Shown: positions 1 through 6,306 of the stretch, one piece after another
Numbering within the stretch: position 1 is the first letter of the stretch
Layout: every line of letters starts with the position of its first letter
Notes under the pieces: model-generated
What the model was told of the DNA's origin: nothing
Database searches by the model: none
Seen by the model: only the letters and a program-made list of their open reading frames with translations
Source of the DNA: CAZHOV01 sp964534315
GTDB lineage: Bacteria > Bacteroidota > Bacteroidia > Chitinophagales > Saprospiraceae
Length of the DNA stretch: 9,294 nucleotides
Direction: 5' to 3'
Assembly (NCBI GenBank): GCA_964534315.1
Contig: CAZHOV010000203.1
Location: forward strand, 1 to 9,294
Made by a program: the position numbers and the translations under genes

Positions 1-53
1 CAATGTGCAATGTGCAATGTGCAATGTGCAATGTGCAATGTGCAATGTGCAAT
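1..53. repeat. CAATGTG heptad tandem repeat
   Basis: Seven perfect, head-to-tail copies of CAATGTG fill bases 1-49 and a partial copy (CAAT) follows. The array is cut by the window edge, so its full length is unknown. It lies outside any gene, beyond the 3' end of the PUR-domain gene. Perfect copies suggest recent expansion by slippage. No function can be read from it. Confidence 0.9.
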
Positions 54-76
54 TAAAAATAAATACTACTTTTTTC

Positions 77-128
77 TTGAGTGGTCTATTTCAAAAAAAA
101 TTCATTTTTAATGAAATAAACCACTCAA
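77..128. terminator. Long hairpin downstream of the PUR-domain gene; possible terminator
   Basis: Arms 77-93 (TTGAGTGGTCTATTTCA) and 112-128 (TGAAATAAACCACTCAA) pair over 17 positions with one mismatch. The A run at 96-100 can pair with the T run at 105-109, leaving a TTCA loop. The hairpin starts 19 bases beyond the stop of the minus-strand gene at 147-569. On the minus strand the stem is followed by A-rich rather than T-rich sequence, so it is not a classical intrinsic terminator. It may end transcription or protect the 3' end of the mRNA. The structure is certain; the role is inferred from its position. Confidence 0.5.
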
Positions 129-146
129 AATTTTCACTGGACAAGG

Positions 147-569
147 TCAGTTTTGCTCGGTAATGGCTCCCAGCTTTACGAGTCGGGCTTTGATGGCAGT
201 AACTTTTCTACCAAATTGGTGGGAGAGATTATCCAATGGGGTTCCTTGTTCGTAGAGATTTTTCAATTCAGTTTCCTCTTTTTCTGTCCATTTTTCAAAA
301 GCTTTGGGGTGCTTTTTTCGGGCTTCTTCGATCATCGCTTCTCGCGTGCTACCGTTAAAATGCATTAGTATCTTGACAAACGACTGCGCAAAATTACCCA
401 GATCATTTTCAAATAAGACAAGCGATTTGCGCTGGTACTGATTATTCTCTTCTTTTTTACTTTCCGTAATGACCAGGTAAGGTTTCTGATTGTCTGCCTC
501 CTTGATATCAAAGAAAATAGTGCGGTTAATCAGATTGGTTTGAAGGCTGAATAATTTCTTCTTTTCCAT
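147..569 (-). CDS. PUR-alpha-like (DUF3276) nucleic-acid-binding protein with C-terminal SANT/HTH-like module
   Basis: This 140-residue protein has two parts. Residues about 6-70 resemble the single PUR repeat (DUF3276) widespread in Bacteroidota: NRTIFFDIKEA, then PYLVITESKKE, then a basic strand (YQRKSLVLF) and a helix (ENDLGNFAQSFVKILMHF). PUR repeats bind single-stranded DNA or RNA. Residues about 91-137 form a second module with WTEKEETELKNLYEQG and FGRKVTAIKARLVKLGAI, the Trp-Glu-Leu spacing and the Arg-rich last helix of SANT/Myb-like or HTH DNA-binding domains that count as short C-terminal modules in other Bacteroidota proteins. There is no signal peptide, so it acts in the cytoplasm, probably as a DNA/RNA-binding regulator or accessory factor. 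The target is unknown. The gene stands alone, transcribed away from padR, with a 272-base AT-rich gap upstream. Family assignment is by sequence pattern only. Confidence 0.8.
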   Translation of the reverse strand: MEKKKLFSLQTNLINRTIFFDIKEADNQKPYLVITESKKEENNQYQRKSLVLFENDLGNFAQSFVKILMHFNGSTREAMIEEARKKHPKAFEKWTEKEETELKNLYEQGTPLDNLSHQFGRKVTAIKARLVKLGAITEQN

Positions 570-740
570 AAAACAATAGTTTTAGTTGATCAATAATAAT
601 GAGGAGCAATCCCCTTTCACTATCTATAGAGGAAAAAACAACTGAAATTCCATAAAAACACCTTCATTTTTTTTCAAAAAAAAATTTTTTAATCTAAAAA
701 AGACAAATTAACAACTGTTAACCAGCTACTTATGACAAAA

Positions 741-800
741 TCTATTGCAAGGTACTATAAATTTTTTAGTACTATGTATTGCATAATACCTTGCAATAGA
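741..800. promoter_or_regulatory. Nested palindromic operator, probable PadR autoregulation site
   Basis: The outer arms TCTATTGCAAGGTA (741-754) and TACCTTGCAATAGA (787-800) are a perfect 14-base inverted repeat. Inside lies an 8-5-8 imperfect palindrome, GTACTATG (769-776) and CATAATAC (782-789), with one mismatch. TATTGCA occurs at 743-749 and 777-783 and inverted at 792-798; GTACTAT occurs at 752-758 and 769-775. The inner palindrome covers the TTG at 779-781 and the right outer arm fills the spacer up to the -7 element, so a bound dimer would block transcription. PadR repressors commonly bind palindromes of the ATG...CAT type upstream of their own gene. Binding is inferred. Confidence 0.7.
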
Positions 801-809
801 CTATATTTG
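779..809 (+). promoter_or_regulatory. Bacteroidota-type promoter of the padR-pspC operon
   Basis: TTG at 779-781 is followed after 20 bases by TATATTTG at 802-809, a full match to the TAnnTTTG -7 consensus of Bacteroidota primary sigma factors and within their usual spacing. The expected transcription start is a few bases after 809, giving a leader of roughly 25 bases before the ATG at 842. The elements lie inside the palindromic operator. Confidence 0.75.
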
Positions 810-841
810 TATCAGAAATGAATGAAAATAAGTAAAAGCTT

Positions 842-1204
842 ATGAGTAATAAGGGCAACAAAGACCTTTTAAAAAAAGCAAAAGCACAAATGCGAAAAGG
901 AATATTAGAACTTTGCATTTTATCTATTATATCTGAAAAGGAGGCATACACCTCTGATATTATAGAACGGCTTAAAGAATCCGAACTAATCGTGGTGGAG
1001 GGGACGCTTTACCCTTTGCTTACCCGCTTAAAGAAAGACGAATTAGTTCATTACCAGTGGAAGGAGTCGACTTCGGGGCCACCGCGGAAGTACTACCACA
1101 TTACTGAAGCAGGAACGGAGTTTTTACAGTCACTAAAGAATACCTGGAACCGATTAGTTAACGCAGTCAATCAAACCACCAAAAATATTTCTACGAATGA
1201 ATAA
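842..1204 (+). CDS. PadR family transcriptional regulator
   Basis: This 120-residue protein is a short PadR repressor. Residues about 17-95 form the winged helix: MRKGILELCILSII, a recognition region TSDIIERLKES, and the family hallmark EGTLYPLLTRLKKDELV followed by the wing SGPPRKYYHITEAG. A single C-terminal helix (about 92-115), which in this family makes the dimer, completes it; the small size fits the short-helix subfamily. No effector is evident. It probably represses its own operon through the palindromes at 741-800. Its stop overlaps the start of the PspC gene by 8 bases (ATGAATAA at 1197-1204), implying coupled translation. PadR next to a PspC/DUF2807 membrane protein is a recurring pair in Bacteroidota, so the pair is probably a membrane or envelope stress module. 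No Shine-Dalgarno site is seen, as is normal for the phylum. Confidence 0.92.
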   Translation: MSNKGNKDLLKKAKAQMRKGILELCILSIISEKEAYTSDIIERLKESELIVVEGTLYPLLTRLKKDELVHYQWKESTSGPPRKYYHITEAGTEFLQSLKNTWNRLVNAVNQTTKNISTNE

Positions 1205-1889
1205 GGTTTTTAATATCAATTTAGGAGGTTATCCATTCACCATTGACGAGGATGCATACAAACATCTCGACACTTATCTTGCTACCATTCATAATCACTT
1301 TGAGCAATCGGATGGATATAGTGAGATCACCACAGACATTGAAGTCCGGATGGCTGAATTATTTCAGGAGCAACTGAAGGGGCGCGAGATCGTTACGATG
1401 GGTGATGTAGAAGCTGCTATCCAAATCATGGGTACTCCTGCAGATTTTGGCGCGGAGGCGTTAGATGACGCTTCTGAACCGAAAAAGCAAAAAAATAAGA
1501 AAAAGTATCATACCGGCAAACGATTGTTTCGGGATACGGACGACAAGATTATCGGAGGCGTATGCTCAGGTATTGCCGCTTACTTCGGCATCCAGGACCC
1601 GCTTTGGGTTCGAATAGCTTTTGTTATCATTGGCCTGACAGCCGGATTTGGTATTCCGATGTATATCATATTGTGGATCATTATTCCGGAAGCTCAATCT
1701 GCAGCAGATCGCTTGGCCATGCGTGGCAGGCCGATCAATGTTTCTAACATTGCCGAAATGATCGAAGAAGAGGTGGAAAATATCTCTAAGAACATTTCGG
1801 ATTTAAGCGGCAGCTCAAAAAAAAAAGTGGTGGCGAAGCGAAAAAAACTAATGGAAAATCTACCCTTAAGAAAGGGGTTTCACTGCTAG
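1197..1889 (+). CDS. PspC domain protein, N-terminal part of a frameshifted PspC/DUF2807 protein
   Basis: This frame encodes 230 residues. Residues 1-90 match the N-terminal region usual in Bacteroidota PspC proteins (MNKVFNINLGG, FTIDEDAYKHLDTYL, TTDIEVRMAELF, MGDVEAAIQIMGTP). A Lys-rich linker follows, then the PspC domain (about 108-166): KRLFRDTDDKIIGGVCSGIA, FGIQDPLWVRIAFVI, and a membrane segment ending LWIIIPEA. PspC is the membrane partner of phage-shock-type envelope stress responses. The frame then reaches an A10 run (1817-1826; Lys208-Lys210) and ends after 20 residues of unlikely sequence (last residues LRKGFHC). The -1 frame continues the expected protein, so the native product is probably a single 722-residue protein from 1197 to 3364. 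The break may be a real mutation, homopolymer phase variation, programmed slippage or a sequencing error. The gene overlaps padR by 8 bases. Confidence 0.85.
   Translation: MNKVFNINLGGYPFTIDEDAYKHLDTYLATIHNHFEQSDGYSEITTDIEVRMAELFQEQLKGREIVTMGDVEAAIQIMGTPADFGAEALDDASEPKKQKNKKKYHTGKRLFRDTDDKIIGGVCSGIAAYFGIQDPLWVRIAFVIIGLTAGFGIPMYIILWIIIPEAQSAADRLAMRGRPINVSNIAEMIEEEVENISKNISDLSGSSKKKVVAKRKKLMENLPLRKGFHC
1817..1847 (+). other. Probable frameshift site: A10 and A7 runs inside the PspC gene
   Basis: The upstream frame runs to 1889 and the downstream frame is open from 1790, so the change must occur in 1790-1889. That interval holds A10 (1817-1826) and A7 (1841-1847). Both present A-AAA-AAA in the upstream frame, which allows a -1 slip; one extra A would also join the frames. 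Joining at A10 gives the linker SSKKKSGGEAKKTNG, which reads more naturally than the frame-0 sequence. I see no obvious downstream pseudoknot. Confidence 0.7.
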
Positions 1890-3364
1890 GTGATTTTGTT
1901 CTGGGCCTTTTACGGATCATCAAAAAAATAATAAGACCTTTCCTATTCTTAATAGGCGCTTTATTGATCTTTGGTTTAGCGGTTGCCTGGGTAGCATTGA
2001 TCATAGGATCCATTTTTTCCTATCCGTTCTTTAACTTTCTTATCCCGGGCGCTGCTATCTTTTCTATTTTAGGCATTTTCAATCTGCTCTTCCTTGTCGG
2101 TATTCCTTTACTCTCCCTTGTTTTAGTCGCATTAAAGCTCTTTTTTGGGGCCCAGTTCGATGTCCGTTGGAAATCGGGTTTATGGATATTTTGGGGATTG
2201 AATTTTGTGAGTTTGTTGTTGCTTGGCTCCTTCACGGCAAGAGACTTCAGCCAGGGCACCGATATTGAATACCGAACAACCACCTGGCAAGGCGCTGATA
2301 CTCTATATATAGAGATCGAAGAAAACCCTTACAAGGATATGTGGCATATTTTTGACGATGACCTGCAGGTTGATGAAAATCGACTGGTCAGCGGTCACGT
2401 TTCGCTGAATATAGAGGAGGCTGAAGGTACCGCCTTTGTCCTTTCGGAGATCCATTCGTCCAGAGGAGGCAACCTGGATGAAGCCAACCAATTGGCAAAC
2501 GAGATCGAATACCTAGCTCGGCAAGACGGTAATAAGCTCATCCTTTCTCCAAATTTCGTTATCGAAAAAGGGCAATCATGGCGAGGGCAACAAGTAGAAC
2601 TCGACCTCCAAATACCTGAGGGAAAACATATAATCTGGCCTAAAAAAGCTCGAAGGATTTTACATCGAACGGCTGTCAACCGCCAAATCTCTCATCCCTG
2701 GCCCTATTATGACCACTATTGGAAAATGGAGGATGGGCAATTGATCGCTCCCGCCTGGATCAACCGGAATAACCAAACGACCGGTTTCAATAACACAGAT
2801 TTCAATCAATTACAGATTGATGGTCCATTGGAGGTTACGATTGAGAAGGGTGACAATTTCAAAGTAGAATTGATTGGAAGAGAAACCTATACTGACCAAA
2901 TTGAGATAGAACAGACAGGGACTATGCTGAACATATATACCAAGCTGAGGAATGCCAACTCGTCTATTCGATTGCACGTTACTATGCCCGAAGTGTCGTC
3001 TGTTGCCTTGAGTAATACGAAAGACGCCAATATCAAAGGATTTACCCAGGACGCCATGACGATTAAAGTAGATAATCGCTCCGAGACCTCTGCCTTTATT
3101 GATGTCAAGGACCTGACTATCTACCAGGAAGACCGGTCAAAAATAAAACTCACCGGGAAAGGCGAAACCATGAAGGTTAGTATTTCCGATAATGCCTGGT
3201 TTGATGCCGATCAATTTGACGTAAAGGTAGCAGATATAAAAGCCGATTTCCCCAACGAATTAAGTCTTTCTGTAACAGATACGCTCCGCAAACAACTCCG
3301 GTCGGAGAACAATCTGAGCGTGATCGGGGGGCCGGTGGTTATTAAAGTGGATGCAGGACAGTGA
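1826..3364 (+). CDS. C-terminal part of the PspC protein: membrane segments plus DUF2807 (GIN) domain, in the -1 frame
   Basis: This frame is open from 1790 to 3364 and, entered at the A10 run, adds 512 residues to the 210 of the upstream frame. It begins with a linker (KSTLKKGVSLLGDF), then membrane segments at fused-protein residues of about 249-274 (FLFLIGALLIFGLAVAWVAL), 281-317 (long enough for two) and 328-346. A beta-rich extracytoplasmic region follows, ending from about residue 530 in a DUF2807-like (GIN) domain: LQIDGPLEVTIEKGDNFKVE, IRLHVTMPEVSSVALS, then repeated short strands to LSVIGGPVVIKVDAG. DUF2807 folds as a beta-helix and probably senses or binds something outside the membrane. 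No ATG lies between 1790 and the membrane segments; the first alternative start, a TTG at 1964, falls inside a membrane helix. Independent translation is therefore unlikely. A palindromic element begins one base after the stop codon. Confidence 0.82.
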   Translation, partial: SGGEAKKTNGKSTLKKGVSLLGDFVLGLLRIIKKIIRPFLFLIGALLIFGLAVAWVALIIGSIFSYPFFNFLIPGAAIFSILGIFNLLFLVGIPLLSLVLVALKLFFGAQFDVRWKSGLWIFWGLNFVSLLLLGSFTARDFSQGTDIEYRTTTWQGADTLYIEIEENPYKDMWHIFDDDLQVDENRLVSGHVSLNIEEAEGTAFVLSEIHSSRGGNLDEANQLANEIEYLARQDGNKLILSPNFVIEKGQSWRGQQVELDLQIPEGKHIIWPKKARRILHRTAVNRQISHPWPYYDHYWKMEDGQLIAPAWINRNNQTTGFNNTDFNQLQIDGPLEVTIEKGDNFKVELIGRETYTDQIEIEQTGTMLNIYTKLRNANSSIRLHVTMPEVSSVALSNTKDANIKGFTQDAMTIKVDNRSETSAFIDVKDLTIYQEDRSKIKLTGKGETMKVSISDNAWFDADQFDVKVADIKADFPNELSLSVTDTLRKQLRSENNLSVIGGPVVIKVDAGQ

Positions 3365-3365
3365 T

Positions 3366-3420
3366 GCTAAGTGTGCCCCACCTATAGGTGTGGCACACCT
3401 ATAGGTGGGGCACACTTAGC
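3366..3420. repeat. Palindromic 17-base-period element, copy 1
   Basis: A perfect inverted repeat: arms of 25 bases (3366-3390 and 3396-3420) around a 5-base loop, TGGCA. Each arm contains the self-complementary core CACCTATAGGTG, and the two CCTATAGG cores (3381 and 3398) are 17 bases apart. It starts one base after the stop of the PspC/DUF2807 gene. It can form a very strong hairpin in RNA but is not followed by a T tract. Both outer ends carry the GGGGCACACTTAGC type terminus, which copies 2 and 3 have at one end only. Confidence 0.9.
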
Positions 3421-3464
3421 CGCCAGCTACCCTTTCTTATTAATACTACATATAACTATCTACG

Positions 3465-4517
3465 ATGAGACTTTTAAAGAAAATCCTGAAGTGGTTTGGC
3501 ATTTTCTTGGGTGCCCTATTGCTCCTATTTATTATCTTGCTGATCATTCCTGAAAGGGAAACCGTCCAACCCATACAACCCAGAGCAAATACAGAATATT
3601 GGGATATGGCCGAAGGGTTTCGAATTGCTTACTCGCATTTGACAGGTGAGGACGGTCTAAAAAAGAATCCCGTAATTTTTTTACATGGAGGGCCAGGCGG
3701 TTATGTTCATTCTAGTATAATTGAAACGCTACAGGGGATTGCCGACAGGGGATACCACGTTTATCTCTATGATCAAAGAGGATCGGGTTTATCGGATCGG
3801 TTAAAAAGGTTTTCTGATATAAATTTTGAAAAACATCTATCCGATTTACACGAAATCATTACGCAAAAGATAAAAGCGGAGCAGGTGATCCTGATCGGAC
3901 AGTCTTTTGGCTGCAACCTGATCGCCCATTATTCGGCCCGGTATCCTGATAAAATAACGAAGATCATTTTTAGTTCGCCCGGTACGTTTTGGCCGAATAA
4001 GCAACTAAATGGCAAGTACGTCAATATTGACTCCCTTTACCCTGCACCTGATTCCTTACCATTCGTAAAACCCTACAACTTTATAAAAGATGTAGACAAT
4101 ATGGCTATGAAACCCAAGGCTATGGTTGCAACGCTAGGAGCGCTGCTTTTTGATAAAAAACTGATTTCAGACAAACAAATGGATCGCATGTTAAATACCC
4201 TGGCTTCTCAATTTACGAAAGGGATGGTTTGTGATCCGGAAAACGTCCTGCCAGAAGAAGGAGGCGGAGGGCTGTATGCCTTTTTAGCAACCAATAACGC
4301 TGACTTGCCAGAGATCAGACACCAGATAAAAGATGTAACCGCTCCTGTTTTGGTCTTACAAGGTCAATGCGAATATCATTCATTTGGTGTAGCTTACGAA
4401 TATGTCGACTTATACCCAAACAGTAGATATGAATTTATTGAAAACGCCGGGCACGAGATTTGGTGGGAGCAGCGAAAGCTATTTTTAGAGCTTATTGAAG
4501 GATTTATCGGGGGATGA
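3465..4517 (+). CDS. Membrane-anchored alpha/beta hydrolase, proline iminopeptidase-like (S33)
   Basis: The 350-residue product starts with a positively charged end (MRLLKKILKWF) and one hydrophobic segment (about 11-28), so it is anchored in the inner membrane or exported. The catalytic domain follows the S33 plan: HGGPGG (74-79, oxyanion hole), DQRGSG (103-108), nucleophile elbow GQSFG with Ser147, a lid region (about 175-285), and His330 in AGHEIWW. In S33 enzymes the acid follows the strand VLxLxG; here that region reads VLVLQGQCEYHSF, so Glu303 is the likely acid instead of the usual Asp. The HGGPGG and DQRGSG motifs are typical of prolyl aminopeptidases, but the substrate could be another peptide or an ester. 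The gene lies between palindromic copies 1 and 2. No consensus promoter is seen in the short upstream gap; readthrough from pspC is possible. Confidence 0.88.
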   Translation: MRLLKKILKWFGIFLGALLLLFIILLIIPERETVQPIQPRANTEYWDMAEGFRIAYSHLTGEDGLKKNPVIFLHGGPGGYVHSSIIETLQGIADRGYHVYLYDQRGSGLSDRLKRFSDINFEKHLSDLHEIITQKIKAEQVILIGQSFGCNLIAHYSARYPDKITKIIFSSPGTFWPNKQLNGKYVNIDSLYPAPDSLPFVKPYNFIKDVDNMAMKPKAMVATLGALLFDKKLISDKQMDRMLNTLASQFTKGMVCDPENVLPEEGGGGLYAFLATNNADLPEIRHQIKDVTAPVLVLQGQCEYHSFGVAYEYVDLYPNSRYEFIENAGHEIWWEQRKLFLELIEGFIGG

Positions 4518-4573
4518 ATCTAGGTGTGGCACATCTATAGGTGTGCCACACCTATAGGTGGGGCACGTTTAGC
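4518..4573. repeat. Palindromic 17-base-period element, copy 2
   Basis: It follows the hydrolase stop directly and fills most of the 66-base gap between two convergent genes. TAGGTGTGGCACA (4521-4533) pairs perfectly with TGTGCCACACCTA (4542-4554) around TCTATAGG; the CTATAGG cores at 4535 and 4552 are 17 bases apart, with a decayed third core near 4517-4524. It ends in GGGGCACGTTTAGC. It could serve as a shared end for both genes. No T tract follows on either strand. Confidence 0.88.
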
Positions 4574-4583
4574 ATCCCGGCAC

Positions 4584-6158
4584 CTACCAATCCGAATAAA
4601 TATACTTCCCAATATTTTCTTCCGGAAAATGCGGCGCTATCTTTACCCCCAACAAATCATGGTATACTTTGGAAAGGGTATACATCCACTCCTTGGCTTC
4701 ATAGCCTACGTATAGCTTATGAAAAGCATAAAGGTCTTTCCTGGCCACATCGAAATAAATCTTTCGTTTGATCTTGGAGTAATTGCGAATGGCAGCGCGG
4801 AGATCTTTGTATTTACGGTTGTGACTCTTATCGGCATTGTAGGTGGGCAGGCCTTTTGACATGTTGATATTCTGCCAATGATAAGCCATAGGATTGTTGT
4901 ACCAGCGCGGGAAAGAGCAGGTGGCAAAGCCGCTTTCAGAAGTCATAATCCCCGTTAAAAAAACGGGGTTAATCCCTTGCTCTCGGCATTCGTCAACAAT
5001 TAAATTGGCCATTTTGTGAGGTGTGAGCATTTCTTGCCCGTCAATTTTTTCTTTAAAATACAGACACTCCGGAAAGCGGTCGTGGATGTATTCAGCCAAA
5101 ATGATTTTAAAAGCATCAGAGAACACATCTAATTTCAAAGCATCCTCTACTTCCGGAATCGTGTAAGTGTGAAATTCAAAATTGGCCGCATTGGAAGTAT
5201 CTGGTTGGAGTTTTTCCGTAATAGTGGTATCAGCCGGACGCACACAGCGAAATCCGATATCGTAGTTGTAATGATCCGGAGAGGCATAGCTCCGGTTGGA
5301 AACGCTCAATTCTTTGGGTGAAATACTACCCCAGGATCCCCCCCTTATTACCTTCACATGACCCGTGTCAGGCCCTAACGGATTAAAAAAGACCTCCGCC
5401 CGCTGATAAAACGTAGAATCGTAATTATCGTGACACCAATGCCAATTGTTGCCGCTCATATTGTAGAGACCATAATTATTTTTTTTCTGGCTTTGTACAT
5501 TAGCCAGCCGCCACCAATCGCCTTTTTTTACACCCCGTTCATTATCGTAATTGGCAAATTCCGGATTGAATTCATTCCCCCAGGGATAAGGCTTTTGCTC
5601 CAGCCCTCCCCTGGCTGCATATTCAAACTCCGCTTCTGTAGGGAGCCGATAACCATTGGACGTTGGATTAAAAACCCAGGCAGGATAGCCCCATTTATCG
5701 TTGTAGTCAGCCTTAGTATAAGCTGGTTCCAGCCCTTCCAAAGCGCTTCGCCAATTGCAAAAATTGACGGCATGATACCAGCTCAGGCCCGTCACCGGCT
5801 GATCGGGGCGGTTATAAGTTTCGTAAAGCCAGTAACGGCTCACCGGACCTCCGTCAGCCACATACTTTTTAAAATCCGTATACGTCACCGGCGTTTCATC
5901 CATGTAAAAAGAATGTACCAATACTTTATGAGTGGGTTGCTCATCTGCATCTCCCGTGCTATCTCCCATTATGAAATTCCCACCAGGTATCAGCTTCATC
6001 GTTTTAACCCCTTCAATTTGCTTTGGCAAACCGGAAAAAGTAGCTTCTTTTTTTAGAAATAGTTCCTCTGGAGAAGGAGGCTCCTCTTCAGCTGATGGAT
6101 TGGAACAGCTCCAAATAATGGAACAACAAAGAATAAATAACAGGCTATTTCGCTTCAT
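4584..6158 (-). CDS. Lipoprotein: FGE-sulfatase (SUMF1-like) domain fused to a glucosaminidase-like domain
   Basis: The 524-residue product starts with a lipoprotein signal (MKRNSLLFILCCSIIWSC; likely lipidated Cys18) and an acidic spacer (SAEEEPPSPEE). Residues about 54-308 are an FGE-sulfatase domain: MKLIPGGNFIMGD, EQPTHKVLVHSFYMDETPVT, GLSWYHAVNFCNW, YRLPTEAEFEYAARGG, PWGNEF, MSGNNWHWCHD, VIRGGSWG and IGFRCVRP. The two active-site cysteines of true formylglycine-generating enzymes, just after RGGSW, are absent, and GNVWEW is changed to GNNWHW. The domain is thus probably structural or binding, as in the GldJ/GldK gliding lipoproteins. Residues about 375-510 resemble glucosaminidase/muramidase domains: INPVFLTGIMTSESGF with possible catalytic Glu408, then YNNPMAYHW, matching the ESG...NN(L/P)(F/M) pattern of GH73-like enzymes. 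It probably acts on peptidoglycan in the periplasm or is bound to the outer membrane. The second assignment is weaker. Confidence 0.85.
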   Translation of the reverse strand: MKRNSLLFILCCSIIWSCSNPSAEEEPPSPEELFLKKEATFSGLPKQIEGVKTMKLIPGGNFIMGDSTGDADEQPTHKVLVHSFYMDETPVTYTDFKKYVADGGPVSRYWLYETYNRPDQPVTGLSWYHAVNFCNWRSALEGLEPAYTKADYNDKWGYPAWVFNPTSNGYRLPTEAEFEYAARGGLEQKPYPWGNEFNPEFANYDNERGVKKGDWWRLANVQSQKKNNYGLYNMSGNNWHWCHDNYDSTFYQRAEVFFNPLGPDTGHVKVIRGGSWGSISPKELSVSNRSYASPDHYNYDIGFRCVRPADTTITEKLQPDTSNAANFEFHTYTIPEVEDALKLDVFSDAFKIILAEYIHDRFPECLYFKEKIDGQEMLTPHKMANLIVDECREQGINPVFLTGIMTSESGFATCSFPRWYNNPMAYHWQNINMSKGLPTYNADKSHNRKYKDLRAAIRNYSKIKRKIYFDVARKDLYAFHKLYVGYEAKEWMYTLSKVYHDLLGVKIAPHFPEENIGKYIYSDW

Positions 6159-6162
6159 GGGT

Positions 6163-6180
6163 GTTGAACTATTGAATCGT
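6163..6180. repeat. Decayed GTTGAACC-type repeat upstream of the FGE lipoprotein
   Basis: GTTGAACT ATTGAATC GT (6163-6180) is two degenerate units of the 8-base repeat found as four perfect copies at 8774-8805. Both sit a short distance upstream of a minus-strand start codon (here about 5 bases from the start at 6158). With so few units the likeness could be chance. Confidence 0.35.
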
Positions 6181-6306
6181 TTTAAATTATCTCGACAAGG
6201 CGAAAAGGTTTATGGTAAAAAAGTTTAACTTTTCATGCTCTGATCATCTTGTTGTCAGGTCTTCTTGTCCTCTGGTATCTTACCATTCTCTAAATTTCCC
6301 ATTTTC

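Noticed and set aside
1964..1966. TTG as an independent start for the DUF2807 half
   Set aside because: It falls inside a membrane helix, and the frame is open with sensible sequence upstream to the A10 run.
3371..3553. Short plus-strand frames running through palindromic copies 1 and 2 (also 4524-4771)
   Set aside because: Their starts come from the repeat sequence itself and they run into real genes in other frames; no coding signature.
5430..6056. 208-residue plus-strand open frame
   Set aside because: It lies wholly antisense to the FGE lipoprotein gene, whose frame carries clear domain motifs; its own translation shows no recognisable domain.
6271..6283. TGGTA/TACCA small hairpin between the NlpC-like and FGE genes as a terminator
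   Set aside because: Only five base pairs with a 3-base loop and no T tract; too weak to support.
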